Shown here piece by piece: positions 47,170 through 55,585 of a DNA stretch of 64,000 nucleotides. A program made the position numbers and the translations under genes. Numbering within the stretch: position 1 is the stretch's first letter; the number at the start of each line of letters is the position of its first letter. Origin of the DNA: Zavarzinia sp. Lineage in GTDB: Bacteria; Pseudomonadota; Alphaproteobacteria; Zavarziniales; Zavarziniaceae. The notes below the pieces were generated by a model. It did no database searches, was not told where the DNA came from, and saw only the letters and a program-made list of their open reading frames with translations. The stretch is taken from NCBI GenBank assembly GCA_025869435.1, contig JAOZVS010000058.1:18780-82779 (forward strand), in the 5' to 3' direction.

Positions 47170-47595
47170 ATGCCCTTGCCGGCACAGGCGGCCATGAACG
47201 CAAACGAAGTCCAGAGCTTCCTCGAACAGGTCTTCGAACAGGCGACGCATATTCTGGTGGAAGAGACCGCGCCCGGCTATTCGCGCTGCCGTCTGCCCTT
47301 CGATAGCCGGCATCTGCGGCCGGGCGGCACGATTTCCGGCCCCAGCATGTTCCAGCTCGCCGATTGCGGCCTCTATGCCATGGTGCTGGGCACCCTCGGC
47401 CCGGTCGCCCTCGCGGTGACGACCAATCTGAACATCAATTTCCTGCGCAAGCCCGGCCCCCGCGACATGATCGCCGAAAGCCGCGCGCTGAAATTCGGCA
47501 GTCGCCTCGTCATCGGGGAAGTGTCGCTCTATTCGGAAGGCGACCCGGAACTGGTCGCCCACGCCACCGGCACCTATTCGATTCCGCCGCGCTGA
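47170..47595 (+). CDS. PaaI-type hotdog-fold thioesterase
   Basis: A protein of about 141 residues. 'DSRHLRPGGTISGPSMFQLADCGLYAMVL' is the hotdog central helix with the catalytic-type Asp, and 'TTNLNINFLRKPGP' is the PaaI/4HBT strand. It hydrolyses acyl-CoA thioesters. ATG 47170 is preceded by 'gggggaaacc'; ATG 47158 and 47194 are also in frame. It is convergent with a small membrane-protein gene. Confidence 0.87.
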   Translation: MPLPAQAAMNANEVQSFLEQVFEQATHILVEETAPGYSRCRLPFDSRHLRPGGTISGPSMFQLADCGLYAMVLGTLGPVALAVTTNLNINFLRKPGPRDMIAESRALKFGSRLVIGEVSLYSEGDPELVAHATGTYSIPPR

Positions 47596-47599
47596 CGGC

Positions 47600-47788
47600 T
47601 CAGCGAAAGACGCGAAAGGCCAGCCAGGCGACGACGAGCACACCGCCGATCACCAGCAAACCATGGGTTGTCTGCGCCTGATCGATGAGGTCATCGAAGG
47701 AATTGCGGATCTCGATGGGCGGCAGGTCCGACCGGGTGATCAGCCAGTCGTAGAGGGCGGCCCAGACATAATTGGCGATTCCGGCCAT
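47600..47788 (-). CDS. Small protein with C-terminal transmembrane helix
   Basis: A 62-residue ORF starting at ATG 47788 ('MAGIANYVWAALYDWLI'). It ends in a hydrophobic helix 'GLLVIGGVLVVAWLAFRVF', so it would be a tail-anchored or single-span inner membrane protein. No family recognised. The ORF track extends it upstream with unlikely Arg-rich sequence. Confidence 0.55.
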   Translation of the reverse strand: MAGIANYVWAALYDWLITRSDLPPIEIRNSFDDLIDQAQTTHGLLVIGGVLVVAWLAFRVFR

Positions 47789-47969
47789 GACTGCATTCCG
47801 ACTGTGGCGAATGTGCCTGCGCAGGGTAGAGCCAAACGGTGCCCCGCGCCAGCGCCGTGGCCAGCCTCCCGCCAGATTGGACACGCTCCGGGCCCGCCAC
47901 CAAAAGTCCTTGATTCCCCTGCGTCAATCGTGCTCATACCAAGGTCGTATGGCAGCATAATAAGAATCG

Positions 47970-48148
47970 CCTTCTTATGTTGCCACGCCGATAAGTGAAG
48001 CGATCTCTCCTCCGCTTGCTTGATCGGAACGGCCGCAGCGCAACGTCGGGTTGCCATCAGGGGCTTCGGCCCCCGGTTGCAGCTTTCGACGCGGCCCATA
48101 CTTAAAGCCCGCCGTTCACTCTGGCCCTCGAACGGCGGGCATTTTTTT
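47970..48148 (+). ncRNA. ssrS: Probable structured RNA with intrinsic terminator (6S RNA candidate)
   Basis: This is part of a 569-bp gap without any gene. A strong terminator ends it, and upstream a long interrupted closing stem can be drawn between 'tatgttgccacgccgataag' (from 47976) and 'ctttcgacgcggcccata' (to 48100). An inner hairpin 'aggggc-ttcg-gcccc' has a UUCG tetraloop. Total length (~180 nt), rod-like shape and isolated position suit 6S RNA, which binds RNA polymerase in stationary phase. A weak -10 (cataat, 47956-47961) precedes it; no good -35 was found. The 6S label is inference. Confidence 0.5.
48107..48148 (+). terminator. Strong rho-independent terminator
   Basis: A perfect 11-bp stem, 'gcccgccgttc' with 'gaacggcgggc', 12-nt loop, followed by 'attttttt'. 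No protein gene on this strand ends here, which points to a non-coding transcript upstream. Confidence 0.9.
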
Positions 48149-48170
48149 GCGCATTTCCAGCATGGCCCGA

Positions 48171-48208
48171 TCCAAAAATAATGGCGTCGACTGAACAATC
48201 GACGCCAT
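48171..48208 (-). terminator. Rho-independent terminator facing the TetR gene
   Basis: A perfect 10-bp stem 'atggcgtcga' / 'tcgacgccat' with an 8-nt loop; on the minus strand it is followed by 'tatttttgg'. It would end the minus-strand transcript from the TetR gene, about 150 nt after its stop. The DNA between 48209 and 48357 holds no gene I can support, only a 7-bp inverted repeat 'gtttgca...tgcaaac'. Confidence 0.75.
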
Positions 48209-48357
48209 CAAGTCGGCCCGTCGAAATTCGCGGGCTGCGTGCATAAGGGCTCACACGCCCGGGTTTGATAGCGCGCCCGCCGAACCTTGTCATTCGTCAA
48301 AGTTTGCACTTTGGGACCATTCGGCCTGCAAACGGCCGCAATCCCGACCGCGCCGGT

Positions 48358-49017
48358 TCATTCCCGGCTGTCTGGCTCCGCCGGCAGAAGTCGCCCCAGC
48401 AGGGTCTGCATCATGCCGAGGTCCAGCCCCCCGCCCAGCAGGATGTCGCGCAAGGGCGGCAGGGCGAAATTGATGGCGGACATCCCCACCATGGCGGCGA
48501 TGAACACGGAAGCCGGCACATTGGCGAGCACGCCAAAGCGATGGGCCGCGTCGATGTGCCGGGCCAGACCGGCGACCGTATCGTCGAGATAGTGGCGCGC
48601 CACCCAGTCGAGACGCTCTCCCCCCGCCGCGGATTCGCCGAACACGATCTGGATATGCTCGGGATGGGTGATGCAGAACGAGGCGTAATCGACGATCAGC
48701 TGGCCGACATTGGCGCTGGCTTCCGCCGGTGTCGTCGCCAGCGGAATATCCGCCGCCTTCGGCATGGCATCGAACAGCGCCGCGACCGCCGCCTGCCACA
48801 GATCCATCTTGGTCGAGAAATGATAGCCGAGGTGGCCAAGCTCGATTCCGGTCCGCCCCGCGATCATGCGCAAGGATGCCCCGGCATAGCCCTTGGCGGC
48901 GAATTCCTTGATCGCTGAATCGATGATCGCGCTTCGCAGCGCCTGCGTCCGCTCCGTCCGACCGGTCATCGGCCGGGGCGGCTTGGCCGGGACCGGCGTT
49001 TCGGCTTTCTTGCTCAT
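48358..49017 (-). CDS. TetR family transcriptional regulator
   Basis: A 219-residue TetR regulator. The N-terminal HTH is 'RSAIIDSAIKEFAAKGYAGASLRMIAGRTGIELGHLGYHFSTKMDLWQAAV'. The ligand-binding domain is all-helical and unassigned. ATG 49017 is used; the ORF track starts 27 codons upstream. It is divergent from the two DUF445-type genes, which may be its targets. Confidence 0.9.
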   Translation of the reverse strand: MSKKAETPVPAKPPRPMTGRTERTQALRSAIIDSAIKEFAAKGYAGASLRMIAGRTGIELGHLGYHFSTKMDLWQAAVAALFDAMPKAADIPLATTPAEASANVGQLIVDYASFCITHPEHIQIVFGESAAGGERLDWVARHYLDDTVAGLARHIDAAHRFGVLANVPASVFIAAMVGMSAINFALPPLRDILLGGGLDLGMMQTLLGRLLPAEPDSRE

Positions 49018-49189
49018 GATCGGCGGCTTGCCCCTTGGACGGTAACAGGTCGGGTTGCCGGTCGCGCCAGCACCAACGCATGTATCATGTTCTGTCACGC
49101 TAGGCGAAGACCGCGATACCTTCCGGGAAACTTGACGGCCGACCTAGTCTCGCGTCATTTCAGGGCGGCGATCAGGGAGGAACAAGGCG

Positions 49190-49246
49190 ATGACCGGGCT
49201 GGGCCATGGCGGCGGCGGCGCAGGCGGCGGGGACAGGGCCCGTTGA
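49190..49246 (+). CDS. Possible 18-residue Gly-rich leader peptide coupled to the DUF445-type gene
   Basis: ATG 49190 follows a strong Shine-Dalgarno (ggagg, spacing about 9) and encodes 'MTGLGHGGGGAGGGDRAR' before TGA, which overlaps the TTG start of the next gene (TTGA). This could be a leader ensuring coupled translation, or the true N-terminus of the downstream protein split by a frameshift or sequencing error in a GC-rich run. Too short to judge by codon use. Confidence 0.35.
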   Translation: MTGLGHGGGGAGGGDRAR

Positions 49247-50409
49247 TCGAGGCCCTTGTCTATCTGTCCGGCCTCGTCGGGCTGGTGCTCGTCCCCGTGA
49301 TCGCCACGCGCATCCTGCTGGCGGGCGTGCCGGTGCCGCGCGCCTTGCGGCCGGATGGCCTGCTGCCGCCCCTGATCGCCGCGCGCAGCGCCGAAATCGG
49401 CCGCCGCGTCGGCGCCCTCAGCCTTGACGCGGTCGGGCCTCTGCGGGAGTTGGCGCTGGCGCTCGGCCCCGGGGATATCGCGACGAATGTGAACGCGGCC
49501 TTTGCCGCCGAGCGGGAGGCGATTCTCCACCGGGTCGCCACGGCTCATCTCGGCATGATGTGGCGCGGCCTGCCCGGCGCCGCCAAGGTGCAGTTCGAGG
49601 ACCATCTGGCACGCACGGTGCCCCGCGCGGTCGATCAGGCCATGGCCGAGATTGTCGCCTCCATCGACGATCTGATCGACATCCCCGCGATGCAGGAGCG
49701 GTATTTTGGTGCCCGTCCCCGGGAATTGGCGCGCATGGTCGCCCTGGTGGCGACGCCGGGTTTCCGCTCCCTGATGGCGGTCTTGCCGGGCCTTGGCCTG
49801 TTGCCCCTGCTGTTGCCCGTCTTCATTCCCGGCGCGCCGTCGATGCTGGCGGGGGCCTTGCTTGGTTATGGCGCCAGCCGTCTCGCCATCGACTGGCTGT
49901 TCACGCCGCCGCCCGCGCGCTGGCGCCACCGCCTGCCCGCGCGCTGCTTCACACCCCTGCTGCCGGCAAGGCCGATGATCACCACGCTTTACGTCGACAC
50001 GGTCGCGAATGAATCCTTCCGCCTCGATGTCGTGATCGACGAACTTGTCGCCGGACGGGGCGCGATCGGCACCCGCGCCATCGTGGAACGCCGGGTGGCC
50101 GCCATCTTCGCCCGCCTGCCCGGGGGTGGCCTGCTCAATCTCGTCATCCCGCGCCGGGCCATGCAGGGCATGATCGAAGCCGCGACCACGGAACTGCTCT
50201 CGCTGCTGCAGGTCACCGCGCGCGAGCCCGATCTCGTCGCCCGCTGCGCCGAACGGCTGCGCCTGCGGGTGCGGGACAAGCTCGACGCCCTCGATGAAAT
50301 GGCCTTCCTCGGTATGCAGCGGAATGTGCTGCGCAGCGAATTGCCTCTGATGCATGGCGCCGTCGCCGGGGTGTTTCTGGCGGTCGGCCTCGCCGCCGCG
50401 CTGCCGTGA
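49243..50409 (+). CDS. DUF445-type membrane protein, first of two tandem paralogues
   Basis: A protein of about 388 residues. An N-terminal transmembrane helix ('YLSGLVGLVLVPVIATRILL'), a helical region, then two central helices ('LPGLGLLPLLLPVFIPGAPSMLAGALLGYGASRLAIDWLF') and a last one at the C-terminus ('GAVAGVFLAVGLAAAL'). Layout and the region before the central helices match the next gene, so they are likely diverged paralogues. No upstream ATG gives a sensible protein; TTG 49243 overlaps the stop of a possible leader. Confidence 0.65.
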   Translation: MIEALVYLSGLVGLVLVPVIATRILLAGVPVPRALRPDGLLPPLIAARSAEIGRRVGALSLDAVGPLRELALALGPGDIATNVNAAFAAEREAILHRVATAHLGMMWRGLPGAAKVQFEDHLARTVPRAVDQAMAEIVASIDDLIDIPAMQERYFGARPRELARMVALVATPGFRSLMAVLPGLGLLPLLLPVFIPGAPSMLAGALLGYGASRLAIDWLFTPPPARWRHRLPARCFTPLLPARPMITTLYVDTVANESFRLDVVIDELVAGRGAIGTRAIVERRVAAIFARLPGGGLLNLVIPRRAMQGMIEAATTELLSLLQVTAREPDLVARCAERLRLRVRDKLDALDEMAFLGMQRNVLRSELPLMHGAVAGVFLAVGLAAALP

Positions 50410-50526
50410 GCGGATAAGCGCGCAAAGCCCCGAAAGCGGGAGGGTTCCGGCTTGGTCGCCATGGCCCCGCCGGGCTAATCATTCACGAGGCGGCGCAGAC
50501 CGCCCTCAAAAGTGCGGGGGAGACTG

Positions 50527-51759
50527 ATGGATCTGGGCGTGTTCTGGGCCGAGTTGACGAGCAGGCCCGATTTCTGGGGCTTCGTCAGCATTCCGATCGT
50601 CGCGGCCGTCGTGACCTGGGTCCATGTCTGGATGGCCATGCAGATGGTCTTCTACCCCGTCCATTTCGTCGGCTTCCTGGATCCCTTCCTCGGCTGGCAG
50701 GGCGTCGTACCGCGCAAGGCGCGCAAGATGTCGAACATCCTCGTCGACAAGACATTGGCCAAGATCGGCACCCTCAGCGACTTCATGCGCAAGATGGAGC
50801 CGGAGAAGATCTCGGAACAGGTGGCCAAGGCCGTCGGCGCCCGCATCGAGGATTATGTCGACGACCTGATGTCGGAACAGAGCCCGGTGCTCTGGGCCAA
50901 TCTGCCCCGCCTGGTGCGCAACCGCGTCTATAACCACGCCCGCGGCCAATTGACCAAGGTCATGGGCGCGATGATGGACGACATCATCGACCACGCCGAA
51001 GACCTCGTCGATATCCGCGAGATGATCGGCAATCAGGTCGAGGCCGACCGCAGCCTGGTCGTCCGCATGTTCATGGAGGTCGGCAACAAGGAACTGGCCT
51101 TCGTCATCCGCTCCAGCTTCTGGATCGGCCTCGCCTTTGGCGTCCTGCAGATGGTGCTGTTCTATTTCATCCCGGCCCATTGGCTGCTGCCCGCCTATGC
51201 CGCCGTCCTCGGTTTCCTGACCAACTGGATCGCGCTTTCCATGGTGTTCCGGCCCCTGAAGCCGGTGCGCATCGGCCCCTGGCGTTTCCAGGGCGTGTTC
51301 CTGCGCCGCCAGAACGAGATCGCCGACAAATTCGCCGAACTCGCCGCCAGCGAAATGCTGACCATCGGCCGCATCACCCGCGAGATCCTGGTCGGCCGGC
51401 AATCGGGCAAGACCCGGCTGATCATCAAGAAGCACCTGGCGCCGATGCTCGAATCGCCGGTCATCCGCACCACGCTCCAGCTCTCCATGGGGCCGGACGG
51501 CTATGCCGGGCTGAAATCCGCCATCGCCGAGAAATCGACCTTCATGGCCCTCGATCCGCTGGAGGACGAAGCCTTCAACAAGGAGCGCGCGAAATTCCTC
51601 TCCCGCTTCCTGGCCGAGCGAACGCGCGCGCTGTCCCCCGAGGAATTCCAGGACCTGCTGCGCCCGGCCTTTCAGGAAGACGAATGGATTTTCTTCGTCC
51701 TTGGCGCCGTTACCGGCTTCATCGCCGGCTCGCTGCAGCTCGCCCTCGGATTCCAGTAG
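50527..51759 (+). CDS. DUF445 family membrane protein
   Basis: A 410-residue protein. An N-terminal transmembrane helix ('IPIVAAVVTWVHVWMAMQMVF'), a central helical pair 'HWLLPAYAAVLGFLTNWIALSMVFRP', where 'GxxTNxIAxxMxFxP' is the DUF445/YheB signature, and a C-terminal helix ('FFVLGAVTGFIAGSLQLAL'). Its function is not known. Starts at ATG 50527 after 'gggggag'. It follows its probable paralogue by 117 nt. Confidence 0.85.
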   Translation: MDLGVFWAELTSRPDFWGFVSIPIVAAVVTWVHVWMAMQMVFYPVHFVGFLDPFLGWQGVVPRKARKMSNILVDKTLAKIGTLSDFMRKMEPEKISEQVAKAVGARIEDYVDDLMSEQSPVLWANLPRLVRNRVYNHARGQLTKVMGAMMDDIIDHAEDLVDIREMIGNQVEADRSLVVRMFMEVGNKELAFVIRSSFWIGLAFGVLQMVLFYFIPAHWLLPAYAAVLGFLTNWIALSMVFRPLKPVRIGPWRFQGVFLRRQNEIADKFAELAASEMLTIGRITREILVGRQSGKTRLIIKKHLAPMLESPVIRTTLQLSMGPDGYAGLKSAIAEKSTFMALDPLEDEAFNKERAKFLSRFLAERTRALSPEEFQDLLRPAFQEDEWIFFVLGAVTGFIAGSLQLALGFQ

Positions 51760-51894
51760 AGAGCAGCTCGGCCAACACCTTGATTCCCAAAGATTTGGGG
51801 GCTCTAAGTCCTTGAGTTGTGACGTCGCTTTGGCCAATGTGGCAACTGTCCGGCTCCGCGAGGGGCGGCACGGTCATCGGGGGCGGAGAGACAA

Positions 51895-54033
51895 TTGGAG
51901 CAGGGCGCGTCCACGCGAGCGGGGGCCAGATCGGCGCCAGCGGCAGCGCGTGGTGGATATACCGTTCGGGATCTGCTGATCTTCGCCTTCTACAGTTGGC
52001 GGACGATCGTGATCGTCGGCATGATCCCCGTGCTGATCGGTATCGCCGCCTCCCTGACCGCGAAGAAATATTACACGGCCAGCGGCCTTCTCCTCGTGCT
52101 CGTCAACCGCGAACACAGCGGATCCGACAGCGTGAGCGACGCCGGCCCCTCGGTCCTCTCGATCGAAGGCCTCAAGCTCGTCCAGTCCGAAGCGGAAATC
52201 ATCGTCTCGGACGGGGTGCTGGGCGATGTCGTGCGTCAGCTGCGACCCGAGGTGCTCTATCCTGAAATCGCCCGGCGCCGGATGCTGGGCATTCTGCCCG
52301 CCGTCGACGAAAGCCAATGGATCCAGCGCGCCGTCGAGAGACTGCGCGGCGACCTGAAGGCGCAGGTGCGCGAGGAAAGCAGCGTCATCGCCGTCACCTT
52401 CCGCCATGTCGACCCGGAGATTTCCGCCGCGGTCGCGGCGTCCGTGATCAAATACTACCAGGAACGGCGACGGAAGGTTTTCGATGTCGTCCGCTCCCCC
52501 CTGCTGACCGAGGAAGTGCGGCGTTTCTCCCAGGACCTGCAGGGGCTGGACGCGCAGATCCGGGCGGTGAAGCAGAAATATGGCGTCATCGAGATCGATC
52601 AGGACATCATCCTGGCTGTCAACCAGTCGGACGTGCTGCTGCAGCGCATCCGCCAGGCACAGGAGCGCCGCGCCACCGTCATCGAGCAGGTAACGACGGC
52701 CCGGGCCAAGCTGGCGGCCGAGCCTTCCCGCCTGTTCGATTATGGCGAGCAGACCAACCAGATCCTGAACGACGAGGATCGCAACCTCCTGACCAAGCTC
52801 GAACTCGAGCTGCAGGCGCTGAAGAAACTCTACGCGCCGGATTTCCCGCTTCGGGCCCAGACCGAGCAGCGCATCGCCCTCCTCAGGGAATCGATCCGGG
52901 AGAAGAAGAAACCGCAGTACCAGATCGACCGCGAGGTTCGGAACCCGACGCTCGATTTCATGAATTCGCGCCTGTTCGAACTTCAGGTCGAGAGCGATGG
53001 CCTGAACGACCAGATCGCCGAACTCGACCGGCTGGCCAAGGAATCGGCGGGGCGGGTCGACGTGCTGCGCGAGGCGCAATTCCTGCTGCACGAGCTGGGG
53101 CGGACGCGCAAGGTCATGGAAGATGTCTATCACCAGTACGCGCTGCGCGCCGAAGCTGTGAAGATGGACGAGAAGGCGGCGGCCGAGCAGACCAATAATG
53201 TCCGCGTGATCGAACTGCCGGAAATCCCGGTCACGGGCGCTACCATGGCCTGGAGCTTCCTGGCCGCGGGGCTCTTCGGCGGCCTGCTGGCCGGTATCGC
53301 CGGCGGCTTCCTCGCCAATCTCAACCGCCAGGTCTATCTGCTGCCCAGCGAGGCGGAGCGTCAGCTCGGCCTCGCCGCGCTGGCCAGCTTCATGCTGGGC
53401 GCCCCCCGCCCGCACGACCGCGCTTCCGACGAGGAACTGGGGCACCTGTCGTCCCTGATTCTCGACACGCGGGTGGGCGACCGCGGCCTGGGCAGCCTGC
53501 ATCTGATGCCGGTCGACAGCGATGCCGTGGACATCGCGCTCGTGCGCGGCCTGCTGACCGAATGCGCGGTGCACCGCGATCTCGAGGTCCTGCTGGTCGA
53601 CCTCAGCGACAATCAGGCCATGGCCAAATCCCTCGGGCTGCGGGCGAACACCCCGGCGGATGGCGTCACCGCCGAGGTCGGCCACACCGCCCTGCCCGAC
53701 TTCGACCGGGCGCGGGTCGCGATCGAGCCCCTGTCCAGCGCGGTTTTCGATCCGCGCGTTCCCCTGCACAAGGCGGTGGAGGGTGTCGCGGCCCTGCAGA
53801 AGTCGTTCGACCTCGTCATCCTGCTGGCACCGCCGCTGGCCCGCAGCCATATCGGGCGGCGCGCGTCCGCCATCGTCGATGCCACCATCCTGTTGCTGAA
53901 GGCCGAAAGCAGCCGCGGACCGGCGGCCGTCTGGACTCGGGACTCGGTGCTGGATGCCGGGGGTGATATCCTCGGCTTCATCATGGCCGGGCGCCGCTTC
54001 CATATTCCGTCAAGGGTCTACAAATGGCTGTGA
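51895..54033 (+). CDS. Wzz/GumC-type polysaccharide co-polymerase with degenerate tyrosine-kinase-like domain
   Basis: A 712-residue inner membrane protein. The first transmembrane helix ('FYSWRTIVIVGMIPVLIG') is followed by a long periplasmic coiled coil (about residues 60-430) and a second helix ('TMAWSFLAAGLFGGLLAGIAGGF'). The C-terminal ~230 cytosolic residues look like a BY-kinase domain ('DLEVLLVDLSDNQAMAKSLGL', 'FDLVILLAPP'), but the Walker A P-loop and tyrosine tail are absent, so it is probably inactive as a kinase. It controls chain length/export with the OPX protein encoded next (10-nt overlap). TTG start at 51895 is not certain. Confidence 0.87.
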   Translation: MEQGASTRAGARSAPAAARGGYTVRDLLIFAFYSWRTIVIVGMIPVLIGIAASLTAKKYYTASGLLLVLVNREHSGSDSVSDAGPSVLSIEGLKLVQSEAEIIVSDGVLGDVVRQLRPEVLYPEIARRRMLGILPAVDESQWIQRAVERLRGDLKAQVREESSVIAVTFRHVDPEISAAVAASVIKYYQERRRKVFDVVRSPLLTEEVRRFSQDLQGLDAQIRAVKQKYGVIEIDQDIILAVNQSDVLLQRIRQAQERRATVIEQVTTARAKLAAEPSRLFDYGEQTNQILNDEDRNLLTKLELELQALKKLYAPDFPLRAQTEQRIALLRESIREKKKPQYQIDREVRNPTLDFMNSRLFELQVESDGLNDQIAELDRLAKESAGRVDVLREAQFLLHELGRTRKVMEDVYHQYALRAEAVKMDEKAAAEQTNNVRVIELPEIPVTGATMAWSFLAAGLFGGLLAGIAGGFLANLNRQVYLLPSEAERQLGLAALASFMLGAPRPHDRASDEELGHLSSLILDTRVGDRGLGSLHLMPVDSDAVDIALVRGLLTECAVHRDLEVLLVDLSDNQAMAKSLGLRANTPADGVTAEVGHTALPDFDRARVAIEPLSSAVFDPRVPLHKAVEGVAALQKSFDLVILLAPPLARSHIGRRASAIVDATILLLKAESSRGPAAVWTRDSVLDAGGDILGFIMAGRRFHIPSRVYKWL

Positions 54034-54788
54034 GTCAGGGCCGTCCCCGTCTGTTCGCGGCCATTCTGGTGGCGGGCGGCCTGTTGTCGGGCTGCACCGG
54101 CCAGGAAGTCTATATCCAGGAAGATGTGGTCAAGCCCGACCGTTTCTCGACCTGGGTCGACAGCAAGCCGCAATATCACATCGGGCCGGGCGATATCCTC
54201 CAGGTGAAATTCCTGCTGACCCCCGAGATGGACGACGAGGTGACGGTCAGTCCCGACGGCCATGTTGGCCTGCGCACCACCGGCCAGATCGAGGCCGCCG
54301 GCCTGACCCCCGGCGAATTCGAGAGCAAGATCAAGGTCGCCGCCCGGCGCTTCCTCGCGGCCGATGCCGTGGTCGCGGTCCAGGTGAAGACCTATGCCTC
54401 GTCCCGCATCTATGTCGGCGGCAGTATCGCGGCACCCGGCACCTATCTGGTCACCGGCCCCGTCACCCCGCTCGAGGCGATCATCAATGCCGGTGGTTTC
54501 CGCGACGAAGCCCGGCCCGACGAGGTCGTGCTGATCCGCCGCGCGCCCGATGGCAAGCCGATGATGCGCACCATCGACATCCAGAACTTCATCCAGCGCA
54601 TGGACCCGGCGGATGACGTCATGCTGGTCTCGGGTGATCTTCTGTTCGTGCCGCGCAGCCTGGCCGGCGAAGTCGGCCATTGGGTCGAGCAATATATCGA
54701 CAACACGCTGCCCTGGGATCCGCAGTTCAACTATTCGATCAACCGCACCTGGCAGACCGAGACCGGTCGCACCTTGCCGCCGCTATGA
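54024..54788 (+). CDS. Polysaccharide export outer-membrane lipoprotein (Wza/GumB, OPX family)
   Basis: A 254-residue OPX protein. Lipobox 'LLSGC' at the N-terminus; Poly_export domain 'YHIGPGDILQVKFLLTPEMDDEVTVSPDGHVGL'; SLBB motif 'IYVGGSIAAPGTYLVTGPVTPLEAIINAGG'. It forms the periplasmic/outer membrane conduit for the polymer. It lacks the C-terminal amphipathic helix of long Wza forms, so it may be a short OPX needing a separate outer-membrane part. It overlaps the Wzz-type gene and the next glycosyltransferase gene. Confidence 0.93.
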   Translation: MAVSQGRPRLFAAILVAGGLLSGCTGQEVYIQEDVVKPDRFSTWVDSKPQYHIGPGDILQVKFLLTPEMDDEVTVSPDGHVGLRTTGQIEAAGLTPGEFESKIKVAARRFLAADAVVAVQVKTYASSRIYVGGSIAAPGTYLVTGPVTPLEAIINAGGFRDEARPDEVVLIRRAPDGKPMMRTIDIQNFIQRMDPADDVMLVSGDLLFVPRSLAGEVGHWVEQYIDNTLPWDPQFNYSINRTWQTETGRTLPPL

Positions 54789-55585
54789 CGACGCAGGACT
54801 TTCCCCCGGCCGTGGATTTCCTTGGCCTTTCGATCACCCCGATCGACGTCGAGGCGACGGCGGCGGCGGTCGCCGGGCGCGATCCCGGCGCGCCCCTCGT
54901 CTATGTCGTGACGCCCAACGCCCAGCATGTCGTCGCCCTCGACCAGGGCGACCGCAATTTCGCGACGGTCCATGCCCATGCCTGGCTCGTCACCTGCGAC
55001 AGCCAGATCCTGCGCCTGCTGGGCCGGCTGCTGTTCGGCCTTCACCTGCCGCTGGCGGCGGGCAGCGACCTGACCGCCCTTCTGCTGAAGCGCTACATCA
55101 AGCCCGACGACACGGTCGCCATCATCGGCGGCGACGAGAGGCTGTTCACCGAGCTGAAGGCGCAATATGGCCTGACGCGCATCGCCCACCATGAACCGCC
55201 GATGGGGCTGATCCGGAACCCGGTGGCGATCGAGGCGGCGGCGCGTTTCATCATCGCCAACCCGTCCCGCTATGTCTTCATCGCCTGCGGTTGCCCGCAG
55301 TCGGAAATGATCGCGCTGCGCGCCGTCGAACTGGGCGGCGCGGTCGGCGTCGCGCTGTGCATCGGCGGATCGCTGCATTTCGCCACCGGCCTCATTCCCC
55401 GGGCGCCGGCCTGGATGCGCCGTTTCGCGCTCGAATCCCTGCATCGTCTGATCCTGAACCCGCGCCGCCACGCCAAACGCGTGTTCCAGCAATCTCTCCC
55501 GGTGGTCTGGATCGCGCTGAAGGCCCGGCTCGGCCTGAAGCCCCACGCGCCGGCCCCCCTGCCCCCGGCCGAGAGCGGCAGGTGA
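54785..55585 (+). CDS. WecG/TagA/CpsF family glycosyltransferase
   Basis: A 266-residue GT26-type glycosyltransferase that adds a sugar to a lipid-linked acceptor at the inner membrane. 'VVTPNAQHVVAL' and 'FIACGCPQSEMIALRA' are the family blocks; the C-terminal 'RRFALESLHRLILNPRR' is the membrane-contact region. ATG 54785 overlaps the OPX stop (ATGA). It is the only clear sugar-adding glycosyltransferase in this cluster apart from the initiating phosphotransferase. Confidence 0.93.
   Translation: MTTQDFPPAVDFLGLSITPIDVEATAAAVAGRDPGAPLVYVVTPNAQHVVALDQGDRNFATVHAHAWLVTCDSQILRLLGRLLFGLHLPLAAGSDLTALLLKRYIKPDDTVAIIGGDERLFTELKAQYGLTRIAHHEPPMGLIRNPVAIEAAARFIIANPSRYVFIACGCPQSEMIALRAVELGGAVGVALCIGGSLHFATGLIPRAPAWMRRFALESLHRLILNPRRHAKRVFQQSLPVVWIALKARLGLKPHAPAPLPPAESGR

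Noticed and set aside
48299-48333. 7-bp inverted repeat 'gtttgca...tgcaaac' as an operator
   Set aside because: The arms are far apart (18 nt) and there is no adjacent promoter or start on either strand that it would serve clearly.
47789-48357. tRNA or protein gene in the 569-bp gap
   Set aside because: No tRNA cloverleaf or TTC box could be drawn, and the ORFs in the gap are short or shadows of the TetR gene; a structured RNA fits better.
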